In this document: one piece after another, positions 25,044 to 33,526 of the stretch
Position numbering within the stretch: the stretch's first letter is position 1
How the letters are laid out: the number at the start of each line of letters is the position of its first letter
From: Candidatus Agathobaculum intestinipullorum
GTDB taxonomy: Bacteria > Bacillota > Clostridia > Oscillospirales > Butyricicoccaceae
Reading direction: 5' to 3'
DNA length: 64,000 nucleotides
Assembly: GCA_019117485.1 (NCBI GenBank)
Contig: DWZQ01000026.1
Location: forward strand, 62,001 to 126,000
The notes under the pieces: model-generated
Databases searched by the model: none
Seen by the model: only the letters and a program-made list of their open reading frames with translations
Told to the model about the DNA's origin: nothing
Made by a program: the position numbers and the translations under genes

Positions 25044-25509
25044 TGGGCGCGGCAGTGGCGCGCACCAGCGCCATCAGGTCAGCGGGCGCGCACTCGATCT
25101 GGTAACCGATCTTCCCTGCGGACACGATGACCGTCGGGATATCCTGCACACTTGCATCAAACACAGTCGGGAACGCTTTTTTCATGCCCACCGGCGAGCA
25201 GCCGCCGCGCACATATCCGGTCAGCCCCAGCAGTTCTTTGACATGCACCAGTTCGACCGACTTCTCCCCCGCGGCCTTGGCAGCCTTTTTCAGATCAAGC
25301 TCTGCCGCCACCGGGATGACAAATACATGGTACCCACCCGACTTGCCGCGCGCGACCAACGTTTTGAATACCTGCCGGACATCCTGCCCGAGCAGTTGGG
25401 CGACTGAAACGCCGTCGACTGCCTCCTTGCCATGGGGATATTCATGCGCGGTGTATGCAATTTTGTGCTGTTCGAGCACGCGCATCACGTTGGTTTTATC
25501 GGAAGCCAT
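25027..25509 (-). CDS. ybaK: Cys-tRNA(Pro)/Cys-tRNA deacylase YbaK
   Basis: Clears cysteine misattached to tRNA-Pro. 160 aa, the usual length. Motifs: AYTAHEYPHGKEAVDGVSVAQLLG, QVFKTLVARG with the catalytic Lys region, VIPVAAELDLKKAAKA, and LTGYVRGGCSPVGMKK, a hallmark of the YbaK clade. Its stop lies within the end of the convergent neighbour. Confidence 0.93.
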   Translation of the reverse strand: MASDKTNVMRVLEQHKIAYTAHEYPHGKEAVDGVSVAQLLGQDVRQVFKTLVARGKSGGYHVFVIPVAAELDLKKAAKAAGEKSVELVHVKELLGLTGYVRGGCSPVGMKKAFPTVFDASVQDIPTVIVSAGKIGYQIECAPADLMALVRATAAPITTTP

Positions 25510-25759
25510 GATCCTCGCTCCAATCTGCGTTTTATACAGTTATTATAGCTTCTTTTTGTGCAAGGCGCAAGAAATATTCGGAAGTTTCCCAGCTTCGAAG
25601 CCTTGAAACAGGATGAAACAAAGCAAAGATTAACGGTTTATCCATCTGCTTTACACAAAACCTTCACAAAATACCCCCAGAATAATAAGGAATTAGGATA
25701 CTACCTCCGCGACCGTGCGGAGTTGACAAACCGATTTATCCAAGGAAAGGGGCTTATCC

Positions 25760-26461
25760 ATGCGCGTTCTTGTGCTCGGCGGCGCCGACAATGAAAAAAT
25801 ACCGCAGGCACTGCGGCGTGACCATCTGTTATACGACCATGTACCGCTGCCGGATGATGTGCCACGCCCCTGCCCGGCCGGGCTATATGACGCAGCCTTG
25901 CTGCTGACCGAGCGCACGGGCAGAGCTGCGTCGGACGGGGTTTCTGCACTTCTGCCCACGCTGCGCGCCGGCGGACTATCCATGCCGCTGCTGGTCGTGG
26001 CGCAGCGCCTGACCGCCCGCGACCGCATCGCCATCCTTGATGCGGGTGCGGATGATGTACTCGCCCAGCCCTTCCTGCTTGGCGAGCTGCTGGCACGCGT
26101 GCGCGCCTTAGGGCGGCGCAGTCCAGTGATACAGCCCCACCTGTTGCAGGCAGGCGACCTGTCGCTCGACCGCAGTCACTGCACATTGCATGGTCCGGCA
26201 GGCGAGGCACGCCTTTCCCGCAAGGAGTTGCAGCTGCTCGAGCTGTTCCTGCTGCACGCCGGACAGGTGCTGCCGCGCGACATGCTGCGGCAAAAGGTCT
26301 GGGGGCTGGATAACAGCGCCGCCTACAACGCAATTGAAGTCTACCTGTCGCTCGTACGCCGTAAACTACGGGCCATTGGCTCACAGGCACAAATCCACGC
26401 CGAGCGTGGCATCGGGTATTATCTATTGCCCACCGAACAGCCGCAAACGGCAACATCATAG
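25760..26461 (+). CDS. OmpR-type winged-helix regulator with degenerate receiver domain
   Basis: 233 aa. C-terminal winged-helix DNA-binding domain (about 130-225): GDLSLDRSHCTLHGPAGEARLSRKELQLLELFLLHAGQVLPRDMLRQKVWG, then VYLSLVRRKLRAIGS and ERGIGYYL. The N-terminal domain follows a receiver fold, but the acidic pocket reads VLVLGGAD instead of DD, the phosphorylated Asp region reads ALLLTERTG, and the conserved Lys (KPF) is Gln (AQPF). It therefore cannot be phosphorylated in the usual way, and no kinase is nearby. RBS AAAGGGG. Convergent with spoIVB. Confidence 0.85.
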   Translation: MRVLVLGGADNEKIPQALRRDHLLYDHVPLPDDVPRPCPAGLYDAALLLTERTGRAASDGVSALLPTLRAGGLSMPLLVVAQRLTARDRIAILDAGADDVLAQPFLLGELLARVRALGRRSPVIQPHLLQAGDLSLDRSHCTLHGPAGEARLSRKELQLLELFLLHAGQVLPRDMLRQKVWGLDNSAAYNAIEVYLSLVRRKLRAIGSQAQIHAERGIGYYLLPTEQPQTATS

Positions 26462-26465
26462 GAAA

Positions 26466-26515
26466 GCACCCCACTTGTTATGCAGTATGTCACACTGTCT
26501 AACAGATGGGGTGCC
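26466..26515. terminator. Bidirectional terminator between the winged-helix gene and spoIVB
   Basis: GCACCCCA/TGGGGTGC stem extended by an imperfect inner stem containing TGTTA/TAACA; the genes converge here. Confidence 0.65.
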
Positions 26516-26556
26516 CTCTATTTTGCCTATACCTGATTTACATCATGATTACGCGT

Positions 26557-27570
26557 TTACTGTTCCATTTGCTCCAGCATTCGCTCGATACCGATAGCGT
26601 AGCCACAGGTCGGGTCGTCGACAAGGACATGCGTTACCGCACCAATGAGCTTACCATTTTGCAGCACGGGCGAACCGGACATGCCCTGCACGATACCACC
26701 GGTCTGCTCGAGCAGCGCCTCGTCGGCGACGCGCAGCATCATACCGCGCCCATACTCGTCGTCTTCGGGATAAATTTTAAGGATTTGCACAGAATACCGC
26801 TGTACGGTATCCCCTTCCACATTGGACAGGATTTCCGCCTCGCCGGTCTGGATCTCATCGGCTGTGGCAACCGGCACCGCCTCAAGCGAGTCATAGACCG
26901 AAGTGTCGGTCAGCTTGCCAAAAATACCATTTTGTGTGTTGTTTTCCACCGTGCCGACTGTATTGTCTGCCTCAAACTCACCTTGCAGCGAGCCCGGCTC
27001 GCCTGCCTTGCCGCGCTGCACCGAAGTTACCGAGGAACGGATCAGGCTGCCGTCAGCAAGCGGCAGCAACACGCCGGTTTCGCTATCGCAAATGCCATGG
27101 CCGAGCGAACCGTATTCACCCGTTTCCGGGTCAACATAGGTCAGCGTACCGATGCCCGCCATGCCGTCACGCGCCAATACACCGATGCGGTATGAGCCTT
27201 CCGCATCCGTACATGGCGTGACAGTTACTGTCCGCGTGCTATCCCCATTTTGCAGCGTCAGTTCAATAGGCCCTCCGGCAGACAAAGCGATCTGCTTTTG
27301 CAGCGTGTCGTTTGCGTCAATCTCCGTGCCGTTTACAGCCACGATCAGGTCGCCTTCCTGCACACCTGCATCCCGCGCAGGACAGACTTTGCCGGATTCT
27401 GTCTGCACATCATCCAGCCGCACCACCAGCACGCCTTCCGCACTCATTTGGATGCCGACCGTGTGTCCGATCGGAATGAGCGAGGAAATCTCGGCTGCTG
27501 ACGCAAAAAACAGCATGGAGCATGCCAACAGCAGGGAGATCACGCTCGTTTTTACATGTTTTTGCTGCAT
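26557..27570 (-). CDS. spoIVB: SpoIVB signalling serine peptidase (S55)
   Basis: Forespore protease that triggers pro-sigma-K processing during sporulation. 337 aa starting MQQKHVKTS after GGAGGTG. N-terminal membrane/signal segment (about 8-27), a PDZ domain (about 85-135, including GVQEGDLIVAVNGTEID) and the S55 peptidase domain with SLGHGICD (catalytic His) and GIVQGMSGSPVLQNGKLIGAVTHV (catalytic Ser in GMSGSP). Spo0A, its usual neighbour, is not here; the gene instead converges with a winged-helix regulator. Confidence 0.93.
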   Translation of the reverse strand: MQQKHVKTSVISLLLACSMLFFASAAEISSLIPIGHTVGIQMSAEGVLVVRLDDVQTESGKVCPARDAGVQEGDLIVAVNGTEIDANDTLQKQIALSAGGPIELTLQNGDSTRTVTVTPCTDAEGSYRIGVLARDGMAGIGTLTYVDPETGEYGSLGHGICDSETGVLLPLADGSLIRSSVTSVQRGKAGEPGSLQGEFEADNTVGTVENNTQNGIFGKLTDTSVYDSLEAVPVATADEIQTGEAEILSNVEGDTVQRYSVQILKIYPEDDEYGRGMMLRVADEALLEQTGGIVQGMSGSPVLQNGKLIGAVTHVLVDDPTCGYAIGIERMLEQMEQ

Positions 27571-27766
27571 TTTTTCACCTCCGCAATTACTATGCCACAA
27601 TGCGGCGGCAAAAACGCCTGTGAACCTTTGCTATTCTGCCTGTATTTTTGGCGGCACAAAAAGTCTTTGGTGGTGGAAAGTTTTTCTGCACGAGCAAATG
27701 CGACATTTTTCAGATGTCGGTTTCCTCTATTTCCCTCAATTACTTCATTTTACCATTTCATAAGCA

Positions 27767-27812
27767 GAAAAACGGCGGAGTCCCCCTATCGGGCGAAACC
27801 GCCGGTTTTTTC
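27767..27812. terminator. Terminator of the P1 peptidase gene
   Basis: Stem ACCGGCGG/CCGCCGTT on the minus strand with a loop of about 20 nt and T-rich tail; A/T runs on both sides. The rest of the spoIVB upstream gap (27571-27766) holds no gene I can support. Confidence 0.7.
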
Positions 27813-27821
27813 ATGCATATC

Positions 27822-28805
27822 TCACACCGTACCGAGCGTGCTGGCGCAAGGCAAGCCGAAACCGTCGCGCGCGGCGCGCACGCCGCAGCCGATCGCCTTA
27901 GCCATCACATATGCCGCGAGCGTACCAACCGCGTTGAAATCTGCTTTTTCATGGCCGACCGAACACGCATAAATCGAATCGCCGTCCGCCGTCGTGTGCA
28001 CTGGACGGATGGCGCGCGCAAAGCCGTTATGCGCCATGGACGCGACGCGCGTCAGTTCAGCCTTGCTGAACGCCGCGTTGGTCACGACCGCGCCGATCGT
28101 TGTGTTGGCTGCCGTTTTGTTGGCCGAAAAAGGATTGCGTACCGTTTCGATGCCCGCGTACATCTGCTGCTCGGTCGAGCGCAGTCCACGCCCGTCCTCC
28201 GTGCGCAGTCCGGCGATCTGTCGACCAGTATCCACATCAAAGATATCGCCCAGCGCATTGACCACGACGATCGCACCGACGCGAATCGCGCCCGCCTGCA
28301 CGGCATACGCACCGATGCCGCTCTTCATCGCATAAGGCGCACCACAAAACTTACCGACTGTCGCACCCATGCCACCGCCCACACAGCCTTGTTTGAGTAC
28401 AGTGCGTGATGCATTCTCACACGCGCGATAGGCCATCGCACCGTCCGGCCGGACGGTTTTATCACCGATGCCAAGATCAAAAATGCACGATTGCGCCACG
28501 AGCGGCACGGGTGTAATACCCGTGTCAAAACCGATGCCACGCTCCTCCAAAAAGCGCATGACGCCACCCGCGGCATCCAACCCAAACGCCGACCCGCCCG
28601 AAAGCACAAGCGCGTGCAGTCCAGCCGCATCCGCGACCGGCGCGAGCAGCGGCGTTTCGCGGCTTGCCGGGCCGCCGCCGCGGATATCCACGCCTGAGGG
28701 CGCGCACTCGTCGAACAGCAATACGGTTACACCCGTGCCTGCCTGCGCGTCTTCTGCCTGTCCGACCCGAAAGCCGCCGACCTGCAAAAAGTCAATTTGT
28801 TGCAT
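27822..28805 (-). CDS. P1 family peptidase (DmpA/S58-like)
   Basis: Self-processing Ntn-type aminopeptidase relative. 327 aa starting MQQIDFLQVGGFRVGQAED; AGGAGG sets the start. Landmarks: GTGVTVLLF, RGGGPASRETPLL, ALVLSGGSAFGLDAAGGVMRFLEERG, GGMGATVGKF, and the processing/nucleophile region NTTIGAVVTNAAFSKAE. Its RBS begins only a few bases after a terminator-like hairpin (28822-28852), so expression probably depends on read-through from the S-component gene. Confidence 0.88.
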   Translation of the reverse strand: MQQIDFLQVGGFRVGQAEDAQAGTGVTVLLFDECAPSGVDIRGGGPASRETPLLAPVADAAGLHALVLSGGSAFGLDAAGGVMRFLEERGIGFDTGITPVPLVAQSCIFDLGIGDKTVRPDGAMAYRACENASRTVLKQGCVGGGMGATVGKFCGAPYAMKSGIGAYAVQAGAIRVGAIVVVNALGDIFDVDTGRQIAGLRTEDGRGLRSTEQQMYAGIETVRNPFSANKTAANTTIGAVVTNAAFSKAELTRVASMAHNGFARAIRPVHTTADGDSIYACSVGHEKADFNAVGTLAAYVMAKAIGCGVRAARDGFGLPCASTLGTV

Positions 28806-28821
28806 ACAAAAACCTCCTGTC

Positions 28822-28852
28822 AAAAAAAGCTGCGCGATGCGCAGCTTTTTTC
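28822..28852 (-). terminator. Terminator after the ECF S-component gene
   Basis: Stem AAGCTGCGC/GCGCAGCTT with a T6 tail on the minus strand. It ends 17 nt before the next start codon, leaving no space for a promoter. Confidence 0.85.
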
Positions 28853-28865
28853 CGTTTTATTTCAA

Positions 28866-29525
28866 TCAAGCCGTACCCTGCTGCGCTGTTTTCGCGCCGC
28901 GACGACCGAAAATGCCCAACAACACCTTGCCGACCGCAAGCGTCAGCACCGCAGCGATCAGCGCCTCGGGGATGCCGTTTACCGCGACAACGCCCATGAT
29001 CACCCCCAGCAGCAGATCAAAGCTCTGGCCACCTGCTGCCGCGTACTGTTCACCAAACAGCAGATAGATCAGGCCCATAACACCAATCGTGTTGACCATC
29101 GAGCCGACAAAGCCCGCAATCGGCAGCGCGACCGCCTGCTTGTCATGCGAAACGCGCATCACAAACTGGAATACCAGCCCCGCCAGCACACCGATCAGCA
29201 CGCGCGGCACAATCGCTACAATCAGGCTGGTCCAGTTGCCGGAAAACTCCGGGTTGAAGCTGTAAAACGGGGTAAACACGAACGAGGTGAGGTTCGGGGT
29301 GATCGTCGCGCGGATAACGCTCGTCACGCCAAACACCGCGCCCAGTACGCCGCCCATCTTAGGCCCCAACAGGCACGCGCCCAGAATGACCGGGATGTGC
29401 ATGGTCGTCGCGTTCATAAAGCCGAGCGGTATGTAGCCCAGCGGCGTGAACGCCAACACCAGCTCAAGCGCCACCAAAAGCGCCATCTGTGCCAGCAGCT
29501 TTACATCGGTTTTCTTCTGATTCAT
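28866..29525 (-). CDS. ECF transporter S component (pantothenate type, PanT-like)
   Basis: Substrate-binding membrane subunit of an energy-coupling-factor vitamin importer; it shares ATPase/EcfT units encoded elsewhere. 219 aa with about six membrane segments. N-terminal LLAQMALLVALELVLAFTPLGYIPLGF with the Ala-rich contact region, then MHIPVILGACLLGPKMGGVLGAVFGVTSVIRA, resembling pantothenate S components. The adjacent coaX-type gene supports pantothenate, but that neighbour is itself degenerate, so substrate remains inferred. Confidence 0.8.
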   Translation of the reverse strand: MNQKKTDVKLLAQMALLVALELVLAFTPLGYIPLGFMNATTMHIPVILGACLLGPKMGGVLGAVFGVTSVIRATITPNLTSFVFTPFYSFNPEFSGNWTSLIVAIVPRVLIGVLAGLVFQFVMRVSHDKQAVALPIAGFVGSMVNTIGVMGLIYLLFGEQYAAAGGQSFDLLLGVIMGVVAVNGIPEALIAAVLTLAVGKVLLGIFGRRGAKTAQQGTA

Positions 29526-29587
29526 ATTCTGTTTTCCTCCTGCTCCCGTCCCGCCCTATCGTCGGGTACAGGGCTATTTGCGGCAAC

Positions 29588-30364
29588 TTACCGGTTCGGG
29601 CGATTTTTCTCCCAGATCAGGCGCAGACCGTCCAGCGCCAGATGCGCGTCATACTCGCACGGCACGCACAGATACGGCAGCACAAGCGGCGCAAGGCTGC
29701 CTGTGACAACCACATGCGGTTGCTGCCCAAGCGGCTTTGCGAAGCGCTCCACCATACCATCGACCATCGCGGCTGCGCCGTACACCGCGCCTACGCGCAT
29801 CGCGTCCACCGTGTTACGGGCAAGGATACCCTCATCCCGCGCTTCCAACGCAACTGCGGGCAACTGGGCCGCCTGCGCGCGCAGCGCATCGACGCTCAGC
29901 CGCACACCCGCCGTGATTGCCGAGCCAACCAGCGCACCCTGCGCATCCAGCACGGTAAAGGTCGTTGCGGTGCCAAGGCACGCGACCACACATGGCAGTT
30001 TGCCTTTGGCGCGCGCAGCTACCGCGCACGCGACCCGGTCGGAACCGACCTGCCGCGGCTGCTCGAAGCGGATGTTCAGCCCGGTTTTGACCCCGCTGGA
30101 CACCTCGATAATATCCTGCACACCCATCAGGCGCAGCGCCTGCTCAAGCACGGCTACCAGCCCCGGCACAACAGAACCGAGCACTGCACCATGAATCTGC
30201 TTTGCGTCCACACCGTACAGGTCAAAAACCTGACGCAGCTTGCAGGCATAATCGTCCCCAGTCTGCTTGGGGTCGGTTGCGATGGAAGCGGCGAACACCC
30301 GCTCGTCTTCCTCATAGCCGCCCAGCAGCACGTGACTGTTTCCTGCATTGACTGCAATCAGCAT
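29588..30364 (-). CDS. Divergent type III pantothenate kinase paralogue (CoaX-like)
   Basis: 258 aa from MLIAVNAGNSHVLLGGYEED; RBS AAAGGGG. The ASKHA-fold CoaX layout is clear: GVDAKQIHGAVLGSVVPGL, GLNIRFEQPRQVGSDRVACAVAA, GTATTFTVLDAQGALVGSAITAG, LRLIWEKNR at the C-terminus. Key residues differ from the canonical copy at 35753-36595: the first-strand Asp (DVGNTN) is Asn (NAGNSH), the Asp of VDIGTATTFD is Cys (ACLGTATTFT) with the following Asp also lost; only the GxDR Asp remains. It may be inactive as a kinase and act as a regulator or scaffold (inference). Confidence 0.82.
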   Translation of the reverse strand: MLIAVNAGNSHVLLGGYEEDERVFAASIATDPKQTGDDYACKLRQVFDLYGVDAKQIHGAVLGSVVPGLVAVLEQALRLMGVQDIIEVSSGVKTGLNIRFEQPRQVGSDRVACAVAARAKGKLPCVVACLGTATTFTVLDAQGALVGSAITAGVRLSVDALRAQAAQLPAVALEARDEGILARNTVDAMRVGAVYGAAAMVDGMVERFAKPLGQQPHVVVTGSLAPLVLPYLCVPCEYDAHLALDGLRLIWEKNRPNR

Positions 30365-30430
30365 GGCGCATCCCCTTTTCCGGCGTATTGCCACCGCTAT
30401 TATACGCCCGCGCCCCCAGCTTTGCAAGCA

Positions 30431-30784
30431 TTATTTAGGCAACATGATGGGCGCGGCAAGCAACGTCCAGAGTGCAGCGTATTTCGGACAGATCTGTCCG
30501 TGCACATTGCCCTTCTCGTTAGAATAATCCCACACATCCATGTGATACGTCCGGTTGACCGTGCAGCCGACGACATACTCCGCCGCTGTGATGCACGCTG
30601 CGCCGCACAGACAGCGCGCGATCGGTTTTTCATCCCGCACATGGCCGCGCAGCCGGTGCAGCCCGACGAGCACCGCCCCGCCGGTCAGCGCCATCGTCCA
30701 GTGCGTGTAACCGCGCCAGAGCACCTCGATCATCGCGTATCCGCCCGCACCCAACAAAAAAAGTCCCGCCGTTTGTCCTTTCAT
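30431..30784 (-). CDS. Small membrane protein, ABC-transporter type IV-like (PF06541 fragment)
   Basis: 117 aa with about three membrane segments. The stretch EYVVGCTVNRTYHMDVWDYSN followed by NVHGQICPKYAALW is the pattern of putative ABC-transporter type IV proteins (WDYSxxxxNxxGxICxxxxxxW). It is shorter than the related 181-aa protein encoded at 31297-31842. Start ATG at 30784 after GGTGA. Function unknown. Confidence 0.68.
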   Translation of the reverse strand: MKGQTAGLFLLGAGGYAMIEVLWRGYTHWTMALTGGAVLVGLHRLRGHVRDEKPIARCLCGAACITAAEYVVGCTVNRTYHMDVWDYSNEKGNVHGQICPKYAALWTLLAAPIMLPK

Positions 30785-30824
30785 ACAAATCACCAGAACT
30801 TATTTTGTCTGTTTTTCCCCTGTT

Positions 30825-31277
30825 TTATCCCTGCTCAGCGCGGCAAAGCGCGAGTGCCTCGGCAAAGTCGCCCGCAACAATGCGCGCGCCTTTGGCCAGC
30901 ATCAGGTTGACCGGTAGGCCGAAATTCTCGACCGAAAATCCATTTTCGTCCTGTGCGCCCAGTTTTTCCCGCATTGTACGTATATCAGACAGATATCCAT
31001 ACACAGTTTTACCCTTGGCAACGGCATAGCCGACCTCAAAGCAGGTACCACTGTCCGGCTCCGCCCCGCGGAACGGGTTGAGGTTGGCGATCACAATATC
31101 CGCCTGGTCAATCAGGCCGCAGTTGCCCGTAAAGATGTCGGCGGCATTGTCCGCCTCGTTGTCGAACGGGTACAGGCCGATGAAGCCCTGCCCGGCGCAC
31201 TGCATTTTCATTTTTGCGCCGCGTTGCTTGGCGTCGGGCGCGAACACGTCAAAGCCCGCCAGATAAATTTTCTTCAC
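30825..31277 (-). CDS. Nucleoside 2-deoxyribosyltransferase
   Basis: Swaps bases between deoxyribonucleosides in salvage. 150 aa starting at GTG (VKKIYLAGFDVFAPDAK) behind AAAGGGGG; the longer frame has no better start. Signature features: KKIYLAG, GFIGLYPFDNEAD, ADIVIANLNPFRGAEPDSGTCFEVGYAVA with the catalytic Glu in the DSGTxxE motif, and GKTVYGYLSD. It stands between two membrane proteins of the same family. Confidence 0.88.
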   Translation of the reverse strand: MKKIYLAGFDVFAPDAKQRGAKMKMQCAGQGFIGLYPFDNEADNAADIFTGNCGLIDQADIVIANLNPFRGAEPDSGTCFEVGYAVAKGKTVYGYLSDIRTMREKLGAQDENGFSVENFGLPVNLMLAKGARIVAGDFAEALALCRAEQG

Positions 31278-31296
31278 ACCATTTCCCCCTTTCTCA

Positions 31297-31842
31297 TCAC
31301 CACAAGAGCGAAACCCAGTCCTGAACAAACAGCACGAACAGCGCCCAGAATACCGGTTTCCGTTTGTCCCCCAGCCGCGCTACACCCTTTTCGAGCAGCG
31401 GCTGCAACAGGTACAGGATGACCATGCCGCCCACACCGAAGCGCAGACTGGCCGACAGGCAGATGCGTCCCTGCCACTGGATCGTATAGCGCGTGTAATC
31501 CCACAGCCAGCCGCCTGTTGTCCACTCGAGCAGATAGCTTGCGATCAGCTCGACCACGGTCGTCAGCGCAACCACGGCAACAAACACCACAGCCGGCATC
31601 AGGTTGACGCGCCCCACGCGCAAAGGTTTGCGGGACAAAGGGCGCAAGCAAACAAGGATGAGCAGCGCGCCTACGCCGTACACCGGCAGGTACGGCCCGA
31701 ACAGCAGCCCCCGGTTGGAAAAACCCCAGCGGTACACCACGACCTCGAGAAACACCTCATACACCCAGCCAAGCGCTGCATAAATCCAGAAATATAAAAA
31801 CCATATTTGAAAGTGCGCCGCGCGCATTTGTTTCTCCCCCAT
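31297..31842 (-). CDS. Putative ABC-transporter type IV membrane protein (PF06541)
   Basis: 181 aa, about five membrane segments. Contains FWIYAALGWVYEVFLEVVVYRWGFSNRGLLFGPYLPVYG and WLWDYTRYTIQWQGRICLSASLRFG, the family core. Start at MGEKQMRAAHF: AGGAGG is 7 nt before this ATG and too close to an ATG two codons upstream. No ATPase is encoded nearby. Confidence 0.78.
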   Translation of the reverse strand: MGEKQMRAAHFQIWFLYFWIYAALGWVYEVFLEVVVYRWGFSNRGLLFGPYLPVYGVGALLILVCLRPLSRKPLRVGRVNLMPAVVFVAVVALTTVVELIASYLLEWTTGGWLWDYTRYTIQWQGRICLSASLRFGVGGMVILYLLQPLLEKGVARLGDKRKPVFWALFVLFVQDWVSLLW

Positions 31843-31906
31843 TGCCATGCCTCCTGCTATCCACTATCGTATCAGCAGTATATCATACTTTGCATACAGG
31901 CACAAC

Positions 31907-31934
31907 AAAAGCGGCCGCAAATGCGACCGCTTTG
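31907..31934 (-). terminator. Terminator of pgi
   Basis: Stem AAAGCGGTCGCA/TGCGGCCGCTTT (one G-U) with a T-rich tail on the minus strand. Confidence 0.75.
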
Positions 31935-31976
31935 TTCGTGTATTGCATGATGCAAGGGGTGGATACCCCGATGATA

Positions 31977-33308
31977 TTACAGGCGCGCTTCAAGCTCCTT
32001 GCGGCGCTCCTCAAAGCCCGGCTTGCCGAGCAGTGCGAACATATTCTTCTTGTACGCCTCAACGCCCGGCTGGTTGAACGGGTTGACACCGAGCAGATAG
32101 CCAGAAATGCCACATGCCTTCTCAAAGAAGTAAACCAGATAACCGAAGTGCCAAGCATCAGCCTTGTCGATCTCAATGATGATATTCGGCGTGCCGCCGT
32201 CCATATGCGCCATCAGCGTACCCTGATACGCCTTGGAGTTGACAAACTGTACGCTCTTGCCCGCAAGATAATTCAGGCCGTCGATATCTTCGGCAGTTGC
32301 CTCGATATAGCTCTCCGAACGCGGCTCACGCACCCAGACAACGGTTTCGAACATGCTGCGCGCGCCATCCTGAATGAACTGGCCGATCGAGTGCAGGTCG
32401 GTCGAGAAGTTGGCCGAGTTGGCGAACAGGCCCTTCTGATCCTTACCCTCGGACTCGTCGAACAGCTGCTTGAACCACTCACCGAGCATGACGAGTGCAG
32501 GCTCGTAGTTGACGAGGATCTCCATCGACTTGCCCTTCTGATGCAGGATGTTGCGCAGCGCCGCATACTTAGCGCAGGCATGGTCGGTGCCCTCCGCAAA
32601 GGCTTCGCGCGCCGCCGCAGCACCCGCCATCGCCGCTTCGATATCCAAACCGGCCGCTGCCATCGGCAACAAACCCACCGCGGTCAATACGGAGAAACGG
32701 CCGCCAACATCGTCCGGTACGACAAAAGTTTCATATCCCTCGTCGTCGGCCAGCTTCTTGAGCGCGCCGCGCGCCTTGTCCGTAGTTGCAAAGATACGCT
32801 CCTTAGCGCCTTCCTTGCCGTACTTTTCCTCGAGCAGCTTCTTAAAGATGCGGAACGCAATGGCCGGCTCGGTCGTCGTGCCCGACTTGGAAATGACGTT
32901 AACGCCGAAATCGCGGTCGCCGATGATCTTGATCACGTCGTTGAGATAGGACGACGAAATGCTGCTGCCGACAAAATAGACCTCCGGGATGCCCTCCGGA
33001 CGCACGCCGTTATACATCTGACCATTGACAAACTCGATCGCGGCGCGCGCGCCCAGATACGAGCCGCCGATACCGATGACGACCAGTACATCACAGGTCT
33101 TCTGGATCTTCTTGGCGGCCTGCTGGATGCGGGCAAACTCGTCCTTATCATAATTGACCGGCAGGTCGACCCAGCCGAGGAAATCATTGCCCGCGCCGGT
33201 GCCGGCATGCAGCATATCCTGTGCGGTGCGCACCAACGGCGCCATGCAAGTGAGCTCTTCCTCGCCGACAAAGCCCTTCAGGCCGGTCAGTTTCAGTTCC
33301 ATCGCCAT
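31977..33308 (-). CDS. pgi: Glucose-6-phosphate isomerase
   Basis: Interconverts glucose-6-phosphate and fructose-6-phosphate. 443 aa, the length of the Firmicutes form. Seen: [39 protein letters not shown] (phosphate-binding SKSGTTTE), [49 protein letters not shown] and a C-terminal [14 protein letters not shown]. Start MAMELKLTG after AAAGGGG. Monocistronic with its own promoter and terminator. Confidence 0.95.
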   Translation of the reverse strand: MAMELKLTGLKGFVGEEELTCMAPLVRTAQDMLHAGTGAGNDFLGWVDLPVNYDKDEFARIQQAAKKIQKTCDVLVVIGIGGSYLGARAAIEFVNGQMYNGVRPEGIPEVYFVGSSISSSYLNDVIKIIGDRDFGVNVISKSGTTTEPAIAFRIFKKLLEEKYGKEGAKERIFATTDKARGALKKLADDEGYETFVVPDDVGGRFSVLTAVGLLPMAAAGLDIEAAMAGAAAAREAFAEGTDHACAKYAALRNILHQKGKSMEILVNYEPALVMLGEWFKQLFDESEGKDQKGLFANSANFSTDLHSIGQFIQDGARSMFETVVWVREPRSESYIEATAEDIDGLNYLAGKSVQFVNSKAYQGTLMAHMDGGTPNIIIEIDKADAWHFGYLVYFFEKACGISGYLLGVNPFNQPGVEAYKKNMFALLGKPGFEERRKELEARL

Positions 33309-33369
33309 AATTGCATTACCCCTTTTCGATATTGTAAGCCGCACTGCGGCTTTTATCATCCTTTTTATT

Positions 33370-33398
33370 AGTATAGTATATCCCCTGGAAAAGCGCAA
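33370..33398 (-). promoter_or_regulatory. Promoter of pgi
   Basis: Minus strand TTGCGC (33393-33398), 17-bp spacer, TATACT (33370-33375). A short hairpin-forming repeat (AAGCCGCA/TGCGGCTT) lies in the leader at about 33336-33353. Confidence 0.55.
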
Positions 33399-33483
33399 GG
33401 TCTTTGTCCATTTTCTACAAAACTTTTACAACCTTTCACACATAATCATAGCAATATTTGCGCCGTATGATAACATCTTGATC

Positions 33484-33511
33484 AAAAAAGCCGCCCCACA
33501 AGGGGCGGCTT
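33484..33511 (-). terminator. Terminator of glyA
   Basis: Stem AGCCGCCCC/GGGGCGGCT with a T6 tail on the minus strand. Confidence 0.9.
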
Positions 33512-33526
33512 GGGATTGCGGGAACC

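Noticed and set aside
25558..25794. 78-aa frame before the winged-helix regulator
   Set aside because: Lies in AT-rich intergenic DNA, no RBS, and runs into the start of a well supported gene in another frame.
28866..29525. Riboswitch in front of the ECF S-component gene
   Set aside because: The gap to the upstream coaX-like gene is only 62 nt and shows no conserved aptamer motif that I can see.
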